Part shown: positions 7,938 through 16,851 of the stretch, in pieces
How the letters are laid out: each line of letters begins with the position of its first letter
How positions within the stretch are numbered: position 1 is the stretch's first letter
Made by a program: the position numbers and the translations under genes
The notes under the pieces: model-generated
What the model was told of the DNA's origin: nothing
Database searches by the model: none
The model's input: only the letters and a program-made list of their open reading frames with translations
Assembly (NCBI RefSeq): GCF_003182255.1
Contig: NZ_QGTQ01000003.1
Location: 186,001-250,000 of the forward strand
Length of the DNA stretch: 64,000 bases
Origin: Paenibacillus cellulosilyticus
Lineage (GTDB): Bacteria > Bacillota > Bacilli > Paenibacillales > Paenibacillaceae
Reading direction: 5' to 3'

Positions 7938-9845
7938 ATGGAACAACAGCAAACGCGAGAGGTCAATCGAGGCCATGTGCGATGCGCCGCCGTTGTCACT
8001 GGAGCAGCAGGCTTCATCGGAGCGGCTGTATGCCGCGAGCTGCTCAGCAGAGGATGGCGTGTCTATGCCGTTATCCGTCCGGGTTCAAAGGCCGAGCGGC
8101 TGCCGCATGGACATGGGGCGCTGCAGCTTGTGGAAGGCGATTTGATGCAGCCTGCACAGTGGGAGACGCAGCTTGAGACAGCAGCAGCTGCGGGCGAGCG
8201 TTTCGACAGCTGGCTGCAGCTTGGATGGGAAGGCGTTGCCGGTTCCATGCGCAATGATGATTCGCAAGCAGCGAACGTTGAAGCGACTGTCGAATCGGTA
8301 CGTCTAGCAGCGCGCCTTGGTTGCAGCAGCTGGATTGGAGCCGGGTCACAAGCCGAATATGGGCAAATGGAAGGCCGCGTGGATGAAGGAGCAGCAGAAA
8401 CGCCGACGACAGCTTACGGACGTGCAAAGCTTGCGTCGGGCAGGCAGGCGCTGGAAGAGGCTGCGCTTCATGGGTTAAGCGGCTATTGGGTACGCATCTT
8501 CAGCGTCTATGGACCTGGCGATAATGGCAGTTGGCTCATCCCAGGGCTGATTCGTCAGCTCATGGCGGGTGAAAGTCCAGCGATGACGTTCGGCGAGCAG
8601 CGCTGGGACTATCTGTACATTGATGATGCAGCAGCTGCATTCGCTGCGCTTGCCGAGCAGTCTACAGCTGCCCGACATAAACAGTTAGCTTCTGAAATGG
8701 CGTATGGCGGTGCGAATAATCGAGTGTTTCGTAAGCCTGGACGAAGTTTCTATCCATCGCACGGTGTCTACAATCTTGGATCGGGAGAGAGCCGAACGAT
8801 TCGTCATATCGCAGAGCTCGTTCGCCAAGCAGTCGCTGCACGGCTTCCTCGCAGTCTGCCGTCGGACAATAAGCGTGTGCCGATGATCCGATATGGCGTC
8901 GTGCCTTATCGCGATGATCAGGTCATGATGATGGAGGCGGACATTGCTAAGCTGCAGCGGGAGACGGGCTGGTCCCCGCAGACAATGCTGACTCAAGGTG
9001 TTGGGCAGACGGTCGACGCTTATGCCGACGTTATCGATCGAGACCGGGGCGCAGCAGTCAAACGCGCCATCGTCACAATGGCTTATCGTTCCAACTCCTC
9101 GCATGTCGGTGCAGCGCTATCTGTCGCAGATCTGCTGCTGGCGCTTTATTACCGTATCCTGCGTGTTGATCCGCAGCAGCCGGCTGCGCCAGATCGAGAT
9201 AAGCTTGTGTTCTCCAAGGCACATGCGAGTACAGCGCTCTATGCGGTGCTTGCAGAAAGGGGCTACCTCCCGCGAAACGTCCTAGACAGCTATTCAATCG
9301 ATGGCGGCCAGCTGCCGGGCCACTTGGACCGCAAGTCAGCACCGGGCATTGATAGTTCGGCCGGATCGCTTGGGCACGGACTTTCAATCGGTGTGGGATT
9401 CGCGCTAGCGGATCGGCTGGCTGGCCGCGACAGCCGCACGTATGTCGTGTTGGGCGACGGTGAGTGCAATGAAGGATCGGTTTGGGAGGCGGCGCTTGTC
9501 GCTGCATCCTTGAAGCTCGATCATTTGATTGCAGTAGTGGACTGTAATGGCTGGCAGGGCTTTGATCGAACAGAGCCGCTGTCGTCAATTGCATCACTCG
9601 GGGACAAATGGCGTGCGTTTGGCTGGGAAGTCGATGAAGTCGACGGTCACGATTCGAACGCACTGGTCAAGGCACTGGATACGAGAAGCCAGAACGGTCG
9701 TCCGAGAGTCGTACTCGCCCGCACGGTGAAGGGCCACGGCGTGGACTTCATGGCAGACACGCTCGAGTGGCATTATAAATCACCAAACACAGCACAGTGG
9801 AAGGATGCGATCGCGCAGCTTGGCGGCGAGGAGGGAAAGGGATGA
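7938..9845 (+). CDS. Fusion of NAD-dependent sugar epimerase/dehydratase and transketolase N-terminal half
   Basis: 635 residues in one uninterrupted frame. Residues 1-350 are an extended SDR: VTGAAGFIG at the NAD site and TAYGRAK as catalytic YxxxK. From about residue 370 the protein becomes the thiamine-diphosphate half of a transketolase: SSHVGAALSVAD holds the conserved His, SKAHAS and GSLGHGLSIG follow, and GDGECNEGSVWEAA with a later Asn is the ThDP/metal motif. The partner half is the next gene, overlapping by ATGA. The pair is expected to move a two-carbon unit onto a ketosugar, while the SDR half reduces or epimerises it; the order of steps is inferred. Confidence 0.88.
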   Translation: MEQQQTREVNRGHVRCAAVVTGAAGFIGAAVCRELLSRGWRVYAVIRPGSKAERLPHGHGALQLVEGDLMQPAQWETQLETAAAAGERFDSWLQLGWEGVAGSMRNDDSQAANVEATVESVRLAARLGCSSWIGAGSQAEYGQMEGRVDEGAAETPTTAYGRAKLASGRQALEEAALHGLSGYWVRIFSVYGPGDNGSWLIPGLIRQLMAGESPAMTFGEQRWDYLYIDDAAAAFAALAEQSTAARHKQLASEMAYGGANNRVFRKPGRSFYPSHGVYNLGSGESRTIRHIAELVRQAVAARLPRSLPSDNKRVPMIRYGVVPYRDDQVMMMEADIAKLQRETGWSPQTMLTQGVGQTVDAYADVIDRDRGAAVKRAIVTMAYRSNSSHVGAALSVADLLLALYYRILRVDPQQPAAPDRDKLVFSKAHASTALYAVLAERGYLPRNVLDSYSIDGGQLPGHLDRKSAPGIDSSAGSLGHGLSIGVGFALADRLAGRDSRTYVVLGDGECNEGSVWEAALVAASLKLDHLIAVVDCNGWQGFDRTEPLSSIASLGDKWRAFGWEVDEVDGHDSNALVKALDTRSQNGRPRVVLARTVKGHGVDFMADTLEWHYKSPNTAQWKDAIAQLGGEEGKG

Positions 9846-10768
9846 GGAATGCATTCGTACGGGAGCTGCTGAAGCGCGCTGAGACGGATGAACGCATTTT
9901 CGTCATTACCCCGGATCTCGGGTTCTCCGTGTGGGAGCCGTTTCGCGAGCGTTATCCGTCTCGATTCGTCAATGCTGGTATCGCGGAGCAAAATGCAGTC
10001 GGCATGGCCGCTGGTCTTGCCCTATCCGGCCATGTCGTGTACGTGTACAGCATCGTCCCGTTCGTGACGATGCGAGCCTACGAGCAGATCCGCGTCGATG
10101 CTGCCTACATGAACACCGCCGTCCGTATCGTCGGCGTTGGTGCAGGCTTCGCTTACGGCGGTCAAGGACCGACGCATCATGGGCTGGAGGACGTTGCGCT
10201 CATGCGCGCGCTGCCGAATATGACCGTATGCTGCCCGGGCGATGACATTGAAGCGCGTGAGCTTACAGTGGCGAGCTTCGATTGCACAGGTCCAATGTAT
10301 ATTCGACTCGGCAAATCAGGTGAGCCACGTGTGCATCACCCAGACACACGTATTGCAATCGGTGAACCGATCGAACTATTGGCGGGATCGCAGGTCGCAG
10401 TACTTGCAACGGGCACTGCGCTTGGCCGCGCACGTGAATGGGTGGAGCGGCTTCGCGTGGAGGAAGAGCCGATCGAGGCGGCGCTCGCGAGCGTGCCGAC
10501 GGTGAAGCCGTTCCCGGCGGAGCTCATTGTAGAATACGCTAAGCGAGGCATTCCGATTGTCACCGTCGAGGAGCACAGCGTCATCGGCGGGCTTGGCTCT
10601 GCTGCGGCAGAGGTGCTGGGAGAGCTGGGGGCGGGCGTGCCGCTGAGGCGGTTCGGTTTGCCGGATGCTTTTTGCCGAGAGGTTGGGAGCCATTCGTATT
10701 TGCTGGAGCGTTCGGGCTTTCATTATGAACGATTTAAGGACATCGTGAGAGGAGCATGCGGACAATGA
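9842..10768 (+). CDS. Transketolase C-terminal subunit
   Basis: 308 residues starting at the ATG that overlaps the upstream stop. It contains the pyrimidine-binding and C-terminal transketolase domains: NAGIAEQNAVGMAAGLA carries the catalytic Glu that activates thiamine diphosphate, and GGQGPTHHGLEDVA is the family signature. It needs the N-half, here fused to the sugar epimerase encoded just before, to form an active enzyme. Two-gene transketolases in sugar clusters are usually biosynthetic rather than part of the pentose phosphate pathway. Confidence 0.92.
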   Translation: MRNAFVRELLKRAETDERIFVITPDLGFSVWEPFRERYPSRFVNAGIAEQNAVGMAAGLALSGHVVYVYSIVPFVTMRAYEQIRVDAAYMNTAVRIVGVGAGFAYGGQGPTHHGLEDVALMRALPNMTVCCPGDDIEARELTVASFDCTGPMYIRLGKSGEPRVHHPDTRIAIGEPIELLAGSQVAVLATGTALGRAREWVERLRVEEEPIEAALASVPTVKPFPAELIVEYAKRGIPIVTVEEHSVIGGLGSAAAEVLGELGAGVPLRRFGLPDAFCREVGSHSYLLERSGFHYERFKDIVRGACGQ

Positions 10769-11526
10769 CAGAATCGTTCACGCCGATGGGCATGATCGGC
10801 AAACATCACAGGCCATCCGATTTCGAGGCGTACCGATTGACGGAGGAGACGTTCGAGCAGTCGCAGCTGTCGGTGTTTAACAAGCTGGAGGCTTTTCCTC
10901 GTTTTGCAACGAAGCGCAGTCTGGCGAAGTTTCTGTGTCGTCACGAAATATTCAAGCATGTGCTCGGCGTAACGGGGAGCATCGTCGAATGCGGCGTGTT
11001 TAATGGCGGCGGGCTGTTCACGTGGGCGCAGCTGTCCAACATTTACGAACCCTCCAACCATACGCGCAAAATCATCGGCTTCGACACGTTCGCAGGCTTC
11101 CCATCCGTATCCGATGAGGATAAAGAGCCTGACGATGAATTTAAAGCGGGCGACTTAAAAGGTGAGACGATCGAGCAGTTGCACCATTCGATCAAGAAGT
11201 ATACAGCTGAGCGCTACCTGTCGCATATTCCGAACATGGAGCTTGTGCAGGGTGATTTCATGACGACAGCAGATGATTATGTGGCGCGGAACAAGCATCT
11301 ACTCGTTTCGCTGCTCTATCTGGATTTCGACCTGTATGAACCGACGAAGAAAGCGCTGGAAGTGTTCCTCCCGAGAATGGGCAAAGGGTCGGTCGTCTGC
11401 TTCGATGAGCTGAACTGCGCTTCGTTCCCTGGCGAGACGAGCGCGCTGCTGGAAATGCTGCCGATTCGCGATACGACGATCCGTCGGTTTCCGACGGACC
11501 CTTGGGTGTCGTATGTCATTCTGTAA
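10765..11526 (+). CDS. TylF/MycF-type sugar O-methyltransferase
   Basis: 253 residues from the ATG at 10765, which overlaps the previous TGA and has GAGGAG 10 bases upstream; the ATG at 10756 is too close to that site. The pattern VECGVFNGGG, IIGFDTFAGFP, LLYLDFDLYEPTK and CFDELN is that of the macrocin O-methyltransferase (TylF) family, which methylates sugar hydroxyls using SAM and a divalent metal. In this operon it probably caps or decorates the glycan. Confidence 0.85.
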   Translation: MTESFTPMGMIGKHHRPSDFEAYRLTEETFEQSQLSVFNKLEAFPRFATKRSLAKFLCRHEIFKHVLGVTGSIVECGVFNGGGLFTWAQLSNIYEPSNHTRKIIGFDTFAGFPSVSDEDKEPDDEFKAGDLKGETIEQLHHSIKKYTAERYLSHIPNMELVQGDFMTTADDYVARNKHLLVSLLYLDFDLYEPTKKALEVFLPRMGKGSVVCFDELNCASFPGETSALLEMLPIRDTTIRRFPTDPWVSYVIL

Positions 11527-11544
11527 CGAAATGAGGCCGGTCGG

Positions 11545-13092
11545 ATGAGCGAGGAGGAACGCAAACAGTCTGGAGCAGAGGGCGATGATCCAGACGAGGA
11601 ATCCGTTGCCGTCGACTCGGTTCGAGGTTTATACCATCTGGGCGAGAACACGATCATTGAAGAGGGCTGTGCCATGCACGGCAGCAAGGAGATCGCCATT
11701 GGCAGCCATGTATTCGTACGGACGGGCGCATGGTTTAACATTTGTACCGACGTAACAGGTGAGCGGCCCAAAATAATCATCGGCGACTATTGCCAGTTCA
11801 ATAAAAGCGTCCTCCTATCAGCTGCGAATCGAATTCGAATCGAACGGTTTGCGATGATTGGTCCTCACTCGTTCATCATGGATACCCAGCATGAATATCG
11901 GCATATCGGAATTCCGATTTCCATGCAGGGCATCACCGAGACGGAAGGCGCAACCATTATCGGTGAAAGCACATGGGTCGGCGCAAACTGCGTCATTAGC
12001 GGTCCGCTCACGATTGGCAGAGGTTCTGTCATCGGGGGGAACAGTGTCGTGACGCGGGACATTCCCGACTATTGCGTTGCTGTAGGCAGCCCAGCCCGAG
12101 TGATCAAAATGTTCGACACCGACACAGCGGATTGGATCGCAGTGAAGTCGAAGGAAGACGTTGCTGCGGTGATGCGCAGGAGACGGGAGCGTCCGGTACT
12201 ATCGATTTGTATTCCGACCTATAATCGAGCTGCCGACCTGAATCGTTGTCTGCAAACCATCGTTCATCAGATCGGCGACTGCTCGTTATTCGAGGTTGTT
12301 GTATCAGATAATGCGTCGCCAGATGGGACACAGCAGGTGCTTGCTGCTTTCGCTGAAGTCTATCCGAATATGAATTTGCGTTACTGGCGCAACGATGAGA
12401 ATATCGGGGCGGAGCGGAATATTATCAAGCTGCTGGATGATGCGCGTGGGGACTACGTGCTGCTGCATGGTGACGATGACTTCTTCACTGATCTAACGAT
12501 TATGCCTATGCTGAATCTCATTCAGATGAATCGCGATTGCTCGGTTTTTTTCTTGAATGTGCTCAATGACGATGGCCGGGTCCATCGGATGGAAGGACTG
12601 AGCACATTCATTGAGACAGCTTCGCTTCATTCAGGGTTTATTTCCTCCGTTATGATTCAGCGCGAAGCCTATCGCCAAGTTGAGGATAAGACGAAGTTTA
12701 TCGGCTCCGGCTTCAATCACATTTATTTGCAGTTGGAGGCGCTGCGGTATAATCCGCATTTTGCAGTTGTCAATAAGGCTATGTTTGGGTATGCAGGCAA
12801 CAAGCCGACTGGCTACAACTTCGGTAAGTTTTTTATCGATGGGTATTTGAGCATATTAGATCATTATCGTTCTTATGGACTGTCGGATGAGGCGCTGCTG
12901 AAGGAGAAGCGGACGATGCTGGCAACTACGGTGCTGCCTTGGTATAAGCGAATTGTCGAGGAACAGCTGGGCGCCGACATCAGCGGGTTTGAAGAAATCT
13001 ATACCGCACATTATAAAGATGAGCCTTATTTCAAAGCGATTCTGGAATGGATAAGAAATATTAAGCCCTTGACGAAGGAGAGTCAAGAATAA
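11545..13092 (+). CDS. Fusion of hexapeptide-repeat acyltransferase and family 2 glycosyltransferase
   Basis: 515 residues. About residues 35-200 form a left-handed beta-helix with hexapeptide repeats (IGDYCQFN, GESTWVGANCVISG, GSVIGGNSVVTRD), as in maltose/galactoside-type O-acetyltransferases. The His of DTQHEYRH is a plausible catalytic base. From about 213 a GT2 domain begins (LSICIPTYNRAADLNRC; VSDNASPDGT; LLHGDDDF). The enzyme could add and acylate the same sugar. Last gene of the operon, ending in a terminator. Confidence 0.85.
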   Translation: MSEEERKQSGAEGDDPDEESVAVDSVRGLYHLGENTIIEEGCAMHGSKEIAIGSHVFVRTGAWFNICTDVTGERPKIIIGDYCQFNKSVLLSAANRIRIERFAMIGPHSFIMDTQHEYRHIGIPISMQGITETEGATIIGESTWVGANCVISGPLTIGRGSVIGGNSVVTRDIPDYCVAVGSPARVIKMFDTDTADWIAVKSKEDVAAVMRRRRERPVLSICIPTYNRAADLNRCLQTIVHQIGDCSLFEVVVSDNASPDGTQQVLAAFAEVYPNMNLRYWRNDENIGAERNIIKLLDDARGDYVLLHGDDDFFTDLTIMPMLNLIQMNRDCSVFFLNVLNDDGRVHRMEGLSTFIETASLHSGFISSVMIQREAYRQVEDKTKFIGSGFNHIYLQLEALRYNPHFAVVNKAMFGYAGNKPTGYNFGKFFIDGYLSILDHYRSYGLSDEALLKEKRTMLATTVLPWYKRIVEEQLGADISGFEEIYTAHYKDEPYFKAILEWIRNIKPLTKESQE

Positions 13093-13125
13093 AGCCTGCA
13101 GACTTAACAGTCGGCAGGCTTCTTA
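13092..13125. terminator. Terminator shared by convergent operons
   Basis: AAGCCTGC and GCAGGCTT form a perfect stem around a 14-base loop. It follows the plus-strand operon stop immediately and overlaps the last codons of the minus-strand gene, so it can serve both directions. Confidence 0.7.
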
Positions 13126-14147
13126 TTTGTTGTTTCATGATAGACGAACTTGCGCTGCGTCCAGTAGCTGAACAGGAACAGTACACCTTCGGTAATCAGT
13201 TTGGAGATGAGAAGTGGAATGTGAGCAACCTCGTTTAAGCCGTACATAAGTCCGTAATTCAATGTCAGGATGAGCAGCACGAGTGCAAAATATTTCGGCA
13301 TCGAGCGCCGAACCTGCGACTGTCCTTCATCTGTGAATACGAATCGACGGTTCATCGTGTAATTGACAAGGGAGCTGCACACTCTTGCGCCGACGACTGC
13401 GAGCAGCAGGTTCGTTGTTAGCAAATGAATGAGCAGCAGCATGCCATAATCGATCGCTGCACTTAGCAGCGAGGCGCCGCTGAACTTTAATATAGGCAGA
13501 TAGACGGCGATCGAATCGGCCAATGGACGAAAATGGGACGATTTATTTTCTTCCAAATAGACGGTTTCGATCGGGATCTCCTTCAGGCGATAGCCCGCTG
13601 AGCGAGCCTTCAGCAGCATGTTCATCTCATATTCGAACCTGTCGCCGGGAATGGAGCAGAGCCAGTCGAGCATATCGTTGGAAAATCCGCGCAGACCCGT
13701 CTGCGTATCATGAATGGCAGAGCCGGTGGTGAACTTATAAATTTTGCGCGTTGCAGTATTGCCGAATCGGCTCCGCAGCGGCACCTCGCCTGTGAATTGT
13801 CGGCTGCCCAGCACGATATGGTGCGGCAGCTTGTCCACGGCATCCGCAATGCGCATAATGTCCGCGGGTAGATGCTGGCCGTCGCTGTCTGCGCAAATTA
13901 CGCCATCGCGTCTGCCTAATTTCTTAATATATTGAAAGCCGGTTTTGAGCGCACGGCCTTTGCCCATATTGTGTTCATGGGTTAGCACGGTGCAGCCAAG
14001 CTGCTTCGCTGTTGCAAAGATTGATCGATAATCGTCCCCGCTGCCGTCATCGACGATGACAATATGAGGGGTATCGACTTCGATGAGCTGATGGATAAGA
14101 CCGATCAGCCGTGCGTCCGGCTCGTAGGATGGAATGAGTACCGTCAT
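13104..14147 (-). CDS. GT2 glycosyltransferase fused to GtrA-like membrane domain
   Basis: 347 residues. The N-terminal 220 residues resemble dolichol-phosphate-sugar-type GT2 enzymes (IVDDGSGDD, CADSDGQH, GSRQFTGEVPLRS). The rest is a GtrA-like domain with four membrane helices and the typical VNYTMNRRFVF and YWTQRKFVYH ends. Such proteins make and help flip polyprenyl-phosphate-linked sugars used to decorate wall polymers. ATG start behind AAGGAGGAGATAAC; co-directional with and 36 bases after the NAGPA-type gene. Confidence 0.9.
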   Translation of the reverse strand: MTVLIPSYEPDARLIGLIHQLIEVDTPHIVIVDDGSGDDYRSIFATAKQLGCTVLTHEHNMGKGRALKTGFQYIKKLGRRDGVICADSDGQHLPADIMRIADAVDKLPHHIVLGSRQFTGEVPLRSRFGNTATRKIYKFTTGSAIHDTQTGLRGFSNDMLDWLCSIPGDRFEYEMNMLLKARSAGYRLKEIPIETVYLEENKSSHFRPLADSIAVYLPILKFSGASLLSAAIDYGMLLLIHLLTTNLLLAVVGARVCSSLVNYTMNRRFVFTDEGQSQVRRSMPKYFALVLLILTLNYGLMYGLNEVAHIPLLISKLITEGVLFLFSYWTQRKFVYHETTNKKPADC

Positions 14148-14183
14148 GTTATCTCCTCCTTACATGGATTCTAGGTGTCTGAT

Positions 14184-15104
14184 TTATGCACCGACATAGA
14201 TGATGTCGCTGACGCCGCGCTCTTGGCCTTTACCCTGAGGGTTGTTAATGACTTTGCCCATGAAATACATCGTGGACGAGCCGCCGCCATCGAGATTGTA
14301 AGCGTCCGTTGCGCCAAGATCCTTGAACAGATCTGCGAATTCAGTCAGTGTCATACCGCGGCTGTAGTTCTGGGAGCGGCCATCAACAACGACGAGCACA
14401 TAATGGTTAGCATCAATGATGCCGATACCGGTTCTCGGATTCGCATTTTGAATCGAACGATTGCCGAAGTTTGTGTCGATCTCGACATGCTCGAAGTCAC
14501 TCGCAACTTCACCGTCTTGCACCAGAATTGGACCGAAGGAGAAAGTATTCGTAACGCCTTGAGCAATCAGATCAGCAGAAGAAACTTCTGTTTCGTCATA
14601 GCTCTTCATAGTCCCGTCCTGGAACAGGGCTAAGCCGTCACGAGCAGGCTCATCCCGGTAGAGCGTCCCGTTCCGAATAATGACACCATCGTCTCGGAAC
14701 CCGTAGTAATCACCATTAATCGCGAGCACCGCATTGCTGCTCTCTGCAATCGTGGAGGTGTTCTCCGTAATGTTGCGGCCGAACTTATTGTCAGCTAGCG
14801 CAGTTTGAATAGTAGCGCCGTTCTTCAGCGTGACATCGGCAACGAAGTAGGTAATCATATCGCTGCCAGAGCCGGTCTGGACCTTCTTGATGTTGATCGT
14901 CTCGTTGTCGCTGCTGTAATTCCAGTCATCGTAGGTCGCGTGAGCGGATTCGACTGTGGAGGTTGATGCCGTTGTTGTAACGACTGCTTCCACGTGTTCA
15001 ATCAGATATCGATCGGCCAGCTTGTAGACAACTGTACCGACGGTAAGGACGAGCACTAGTGAGGTGCCAACCCATATTTTTCGAGCGCGGCTCCATTTCT
15101 TCAA
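14184..15104 (-). CDS. Membrane-anchored phosphodiester glycosidase (NAGPA/DUF2233 family)
   Basis: 306 residues from a TTG start (AGAAGG nine bases upstream). One N-terminal membrane helix (about 10-30) anchors an extracellular domain. The family pattern is complete: AINGDYYGF, the late VVDGR, and NLDGGGSSTMYF near the C-terminus. In bacteria this family is found with exopolysaccharide and wall-glycan genes and hydrolyses or transfers sugar-phosphodiester bonds. First gene of a two-gene minus-strand operon with the GT2/GtrA protein. Confidence 0.88.
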   Translation of the reverse strand: MKKWSRARKIWVGTSLVLVLTVGTVVYKLADRYLIEHVEAVVTTTASTSTVESAHATYDDWNYSSDNETINIKKVQTGSGSDMITYFVADVTLKNGATIQTALADNKFGRNITENTSTIAESSNAVLAINGDYYGFRDDGVIIRNGTLYRDEPARDGLALFQDGTMKSYDETEVSSADLIAQGVTNTFSFGPILVQDGEVASDFEHVEIDTNFGNRSIQNANPRTGIGIIDANHYVLVVVDGRSQNYSRGMTLTEFADLFKDLGATDAYNLDGGGSSTMYFMGKVINNPQGKGQERGVSDIIYVGA

Positions 15105-15225
15105 TGTGAGTTCCTTCTTTCATTAGCAAATTGTAAAGGCGTTTGAGGTAACGTCATTGTCGCACCGTCTTCTGAATTGGTTATGAGCCTTGGCTGAACA
15201 TGCGCTGAAAGAAGAAAAGGGGAAA

Positions 15226-15278
15226 GAAAAAAGCTCTTCCGACTAGCGGAGATGAACTCCGACTAGCAGAAGAGCTTT
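15226..15278 (-). terminator. Terminator for leftward transcript
   Basis: AAGCTCTTC/GAAGAGCTT outer stem with a nested CGGAG/CTCCG stem, followed on the minus strand by TTTTTT. The inner part contains the nonamer CCGACTAGC twice. It would stop transcription leaving the small ORF at 15335-15460 or the aminopeptidase gene. Confidence 0.75.
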
Positions 15279-15334
15279 GTGGTTGCGCTTGTATCGCAAG
15301 TTGATGGGAAGCAGAATCGCTAATCCGTCGTCCA

Positions 15335-15460
15335 TTAGTTTCCGCCGCTACCGCCGTTTGAAGCCAGCCACCAGAACACGGCTAACAGCAAGGAGGTAAT
15401 GACAACGGATAGGACGACGAATATGCGAGCGAATCGTTGCTCCCTTGTGCTGCCATTCAA
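15335..15460 (-). CDS. Candidate 41-residue single-pass membrane protein
   Basis: TTG-initiated small ORF. A basic N-terminus is followed by one strong membrane segment (IFVVLSVVITSLLLAVFWWL) and a Gly-rich tail. GGGGG lies 11 bases before the start, a weak site. The clean charge-hydrophobic-glycine layout and the terminator just downstream on the same strand favour a real gene; function unknown. Confidence 0.4.
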   Translation of the reverse strand: MNGSTREQRFARIFVVLSVVITSLLLAVFWWLASNGGSGGN

Positions 15461-15609
15461 TTCATAACAAACCCCCGTTTCGTAGCTGCGAAGGTTCGAT
15501 TATGTAAAGTCGTACCTAACAGCAATTAGGTAGAACATAACAGATATGGCGATAAAGGGGCAACGAAAATCGTTTTGCGGTATTCCGTAAACAGAACTGG
15601 AATATCGAG

Positions 15610-16842
15610 TTAAAACGCCCAATTTCCGTTTATAAGAATAGGCTCTTTGGTACCATCGTGGGTAACGCCGTATATGTTCAGTTCAGCTGATCCGACCATA
15701 AAGTCGGTGTGAGCCATGCTTCGGTTGAGTCCGCGTTCCAGCAGCTGTTCCTGGGATAAGTCAGCGCCACCTTTGACGCAGGATGCATAAGCGCTTCCTA
15801 CGGCCAAATGGCAGGAGGCATTCTCATCGAACAGTGTCTTATAGAACAAAATATTCGACTCCGAGATCGGTGAACGATGGGGTACAAGCGCAATCTCACC
15901 GAGATACTTGGCACCTTCATCGGTTTCAAGCAGCCCTTGCAGCGCTTCCTCGCCTTGCTCGGCTGTTGCACTTACGGCACGACCATTCTCGAATGTGAAA
16001 GAGAAGCGGTCGATGATGTTGCCATTGTAGCTAAGCGGCTTCGTGCTGGATACGGTGCCGTTAACGCCAGTACGAAGCGGGGCAGAGTAAACCTCTTCCG
16101 TTGGCAGGTTCGGCACGAACCAGACGCCTTGGCCGTTCGCTTTGCTGCCGCCGAGCCATACATGATCAGCCGGCATCTCGATCGTGAGATCGGTACCTGG
16201 CGCTGTATAGTGAAGCTGCTTATACTGCTTCTCAGTCAAATAAGTTGCTTTCGAACGCAGCTGTAGGATATGTGCCTCCCACGCAGCGATTGGATCTGGC
16301 TGATCGGCACGCACCATTTTGAAGATCGCATCCCACAGTGCGGGAACCTGCTCTTCCTGTGGCAGATTCGGAAATACCTTGGCTGCCCATGCAGCGGAAG
16401 GTACGGTTGCCAGCGACCAGCTGAACTTGAACGCCTGCGACAGCTGGCGGTACTTCTCGTTCGATTGCCGCAGCACACGGTCGGCATTCCGAATGCGCTC
16501 TTGCGGTACGCCTTTCAGTAAATCAGGGTCGGCGGAGCTGATCGTGACGGCTGCGGCACCTTTTTCAGCCATCTCCAGCTTCTCACCAGCGGACCAAGTC
16601 GGAACTTCAAGGAATGATTGCTCTGGGGCGAGATCGTATCGAATGCGGGAGACAACGTCATCCATCCAGACGACCTTCACCTGGTAGGCGCCAGCCTCAT
16701 ACGCCTTCTTCACTACAAGCCGCGCCAGCTCCGGCGATTCAATCGTCGCGTTCAGCATAAGCGATTGTCCAGGTTGAATGTTCGCCCCGATCTTTACAAT
16801 GATGTCTGCGTAGTTATGGAGCTTCTGTTCGAATGTCAGCAA
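15610..16842 (-). CDS. M29-family metallo-aminopeptidase
   Basis: About 410 residues. I place the start at the TTG at 16842 (protein MLTFEQKLHNYADIIV), with AAAGG eight to nine bases upstream; the ATG at 16851 abuts that site. Family-specific metal and catalytic segments are present: ENGRAVSATAEQGEEAL, ALVPHRSPISESN, LFYKTLFDENASCHLA and NRSMAHTDFMVGS. M29 enzymes (AmpS/PepS type) are cytosolic two-metal aminopeptidases that release N-terminal amino acids from peptides. Stands alone, with a possible leader ORF upstream (16905-17012). Confidence 0.93.
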   Translation of the reverse strand: MLTFEQKLHNYADIIVKIGANIQPGQSLMLNATIESPELARLVVKKAYEAGAYQVKVVWMDDVVSRIRYDLAPEQSFLEVPTWSAGEKLEMAEKGAAAVTISSADPDLLKGVPQERIRNADRVLRQSNEKYRQLSQAFKFSWSLATVPSAAWAAKVFPNLPQEEQVPALWDAIFKMVRADQPDPIAAWEAHILQLRSKATYLTEKQYKQLHYTAPGTDLTIEMPADHVWLGGSKANGQGVWFVPNLPTEEVYSAPLRTGVNGTVSSTKPLSYNGNIIDRFSFTFENGRAVSATAEQGEEALQGLLETDEGAKYLGEIALVPHRSPISESNILFYKTLFDENASCHLAVGSAYASCVKGGADLSQEQLLERGLNRSMAHTDFMVGSAELNIYGVTHDGTKEPILINGNWAF

Positions 16843-16851
16843 TTGAACCAT

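Noticed and set aside
13523-13935. Plus-strand frames opposite the GT2/GtrA gene
   Set aside because: Pure antisense shadows of a well-conserved gene.
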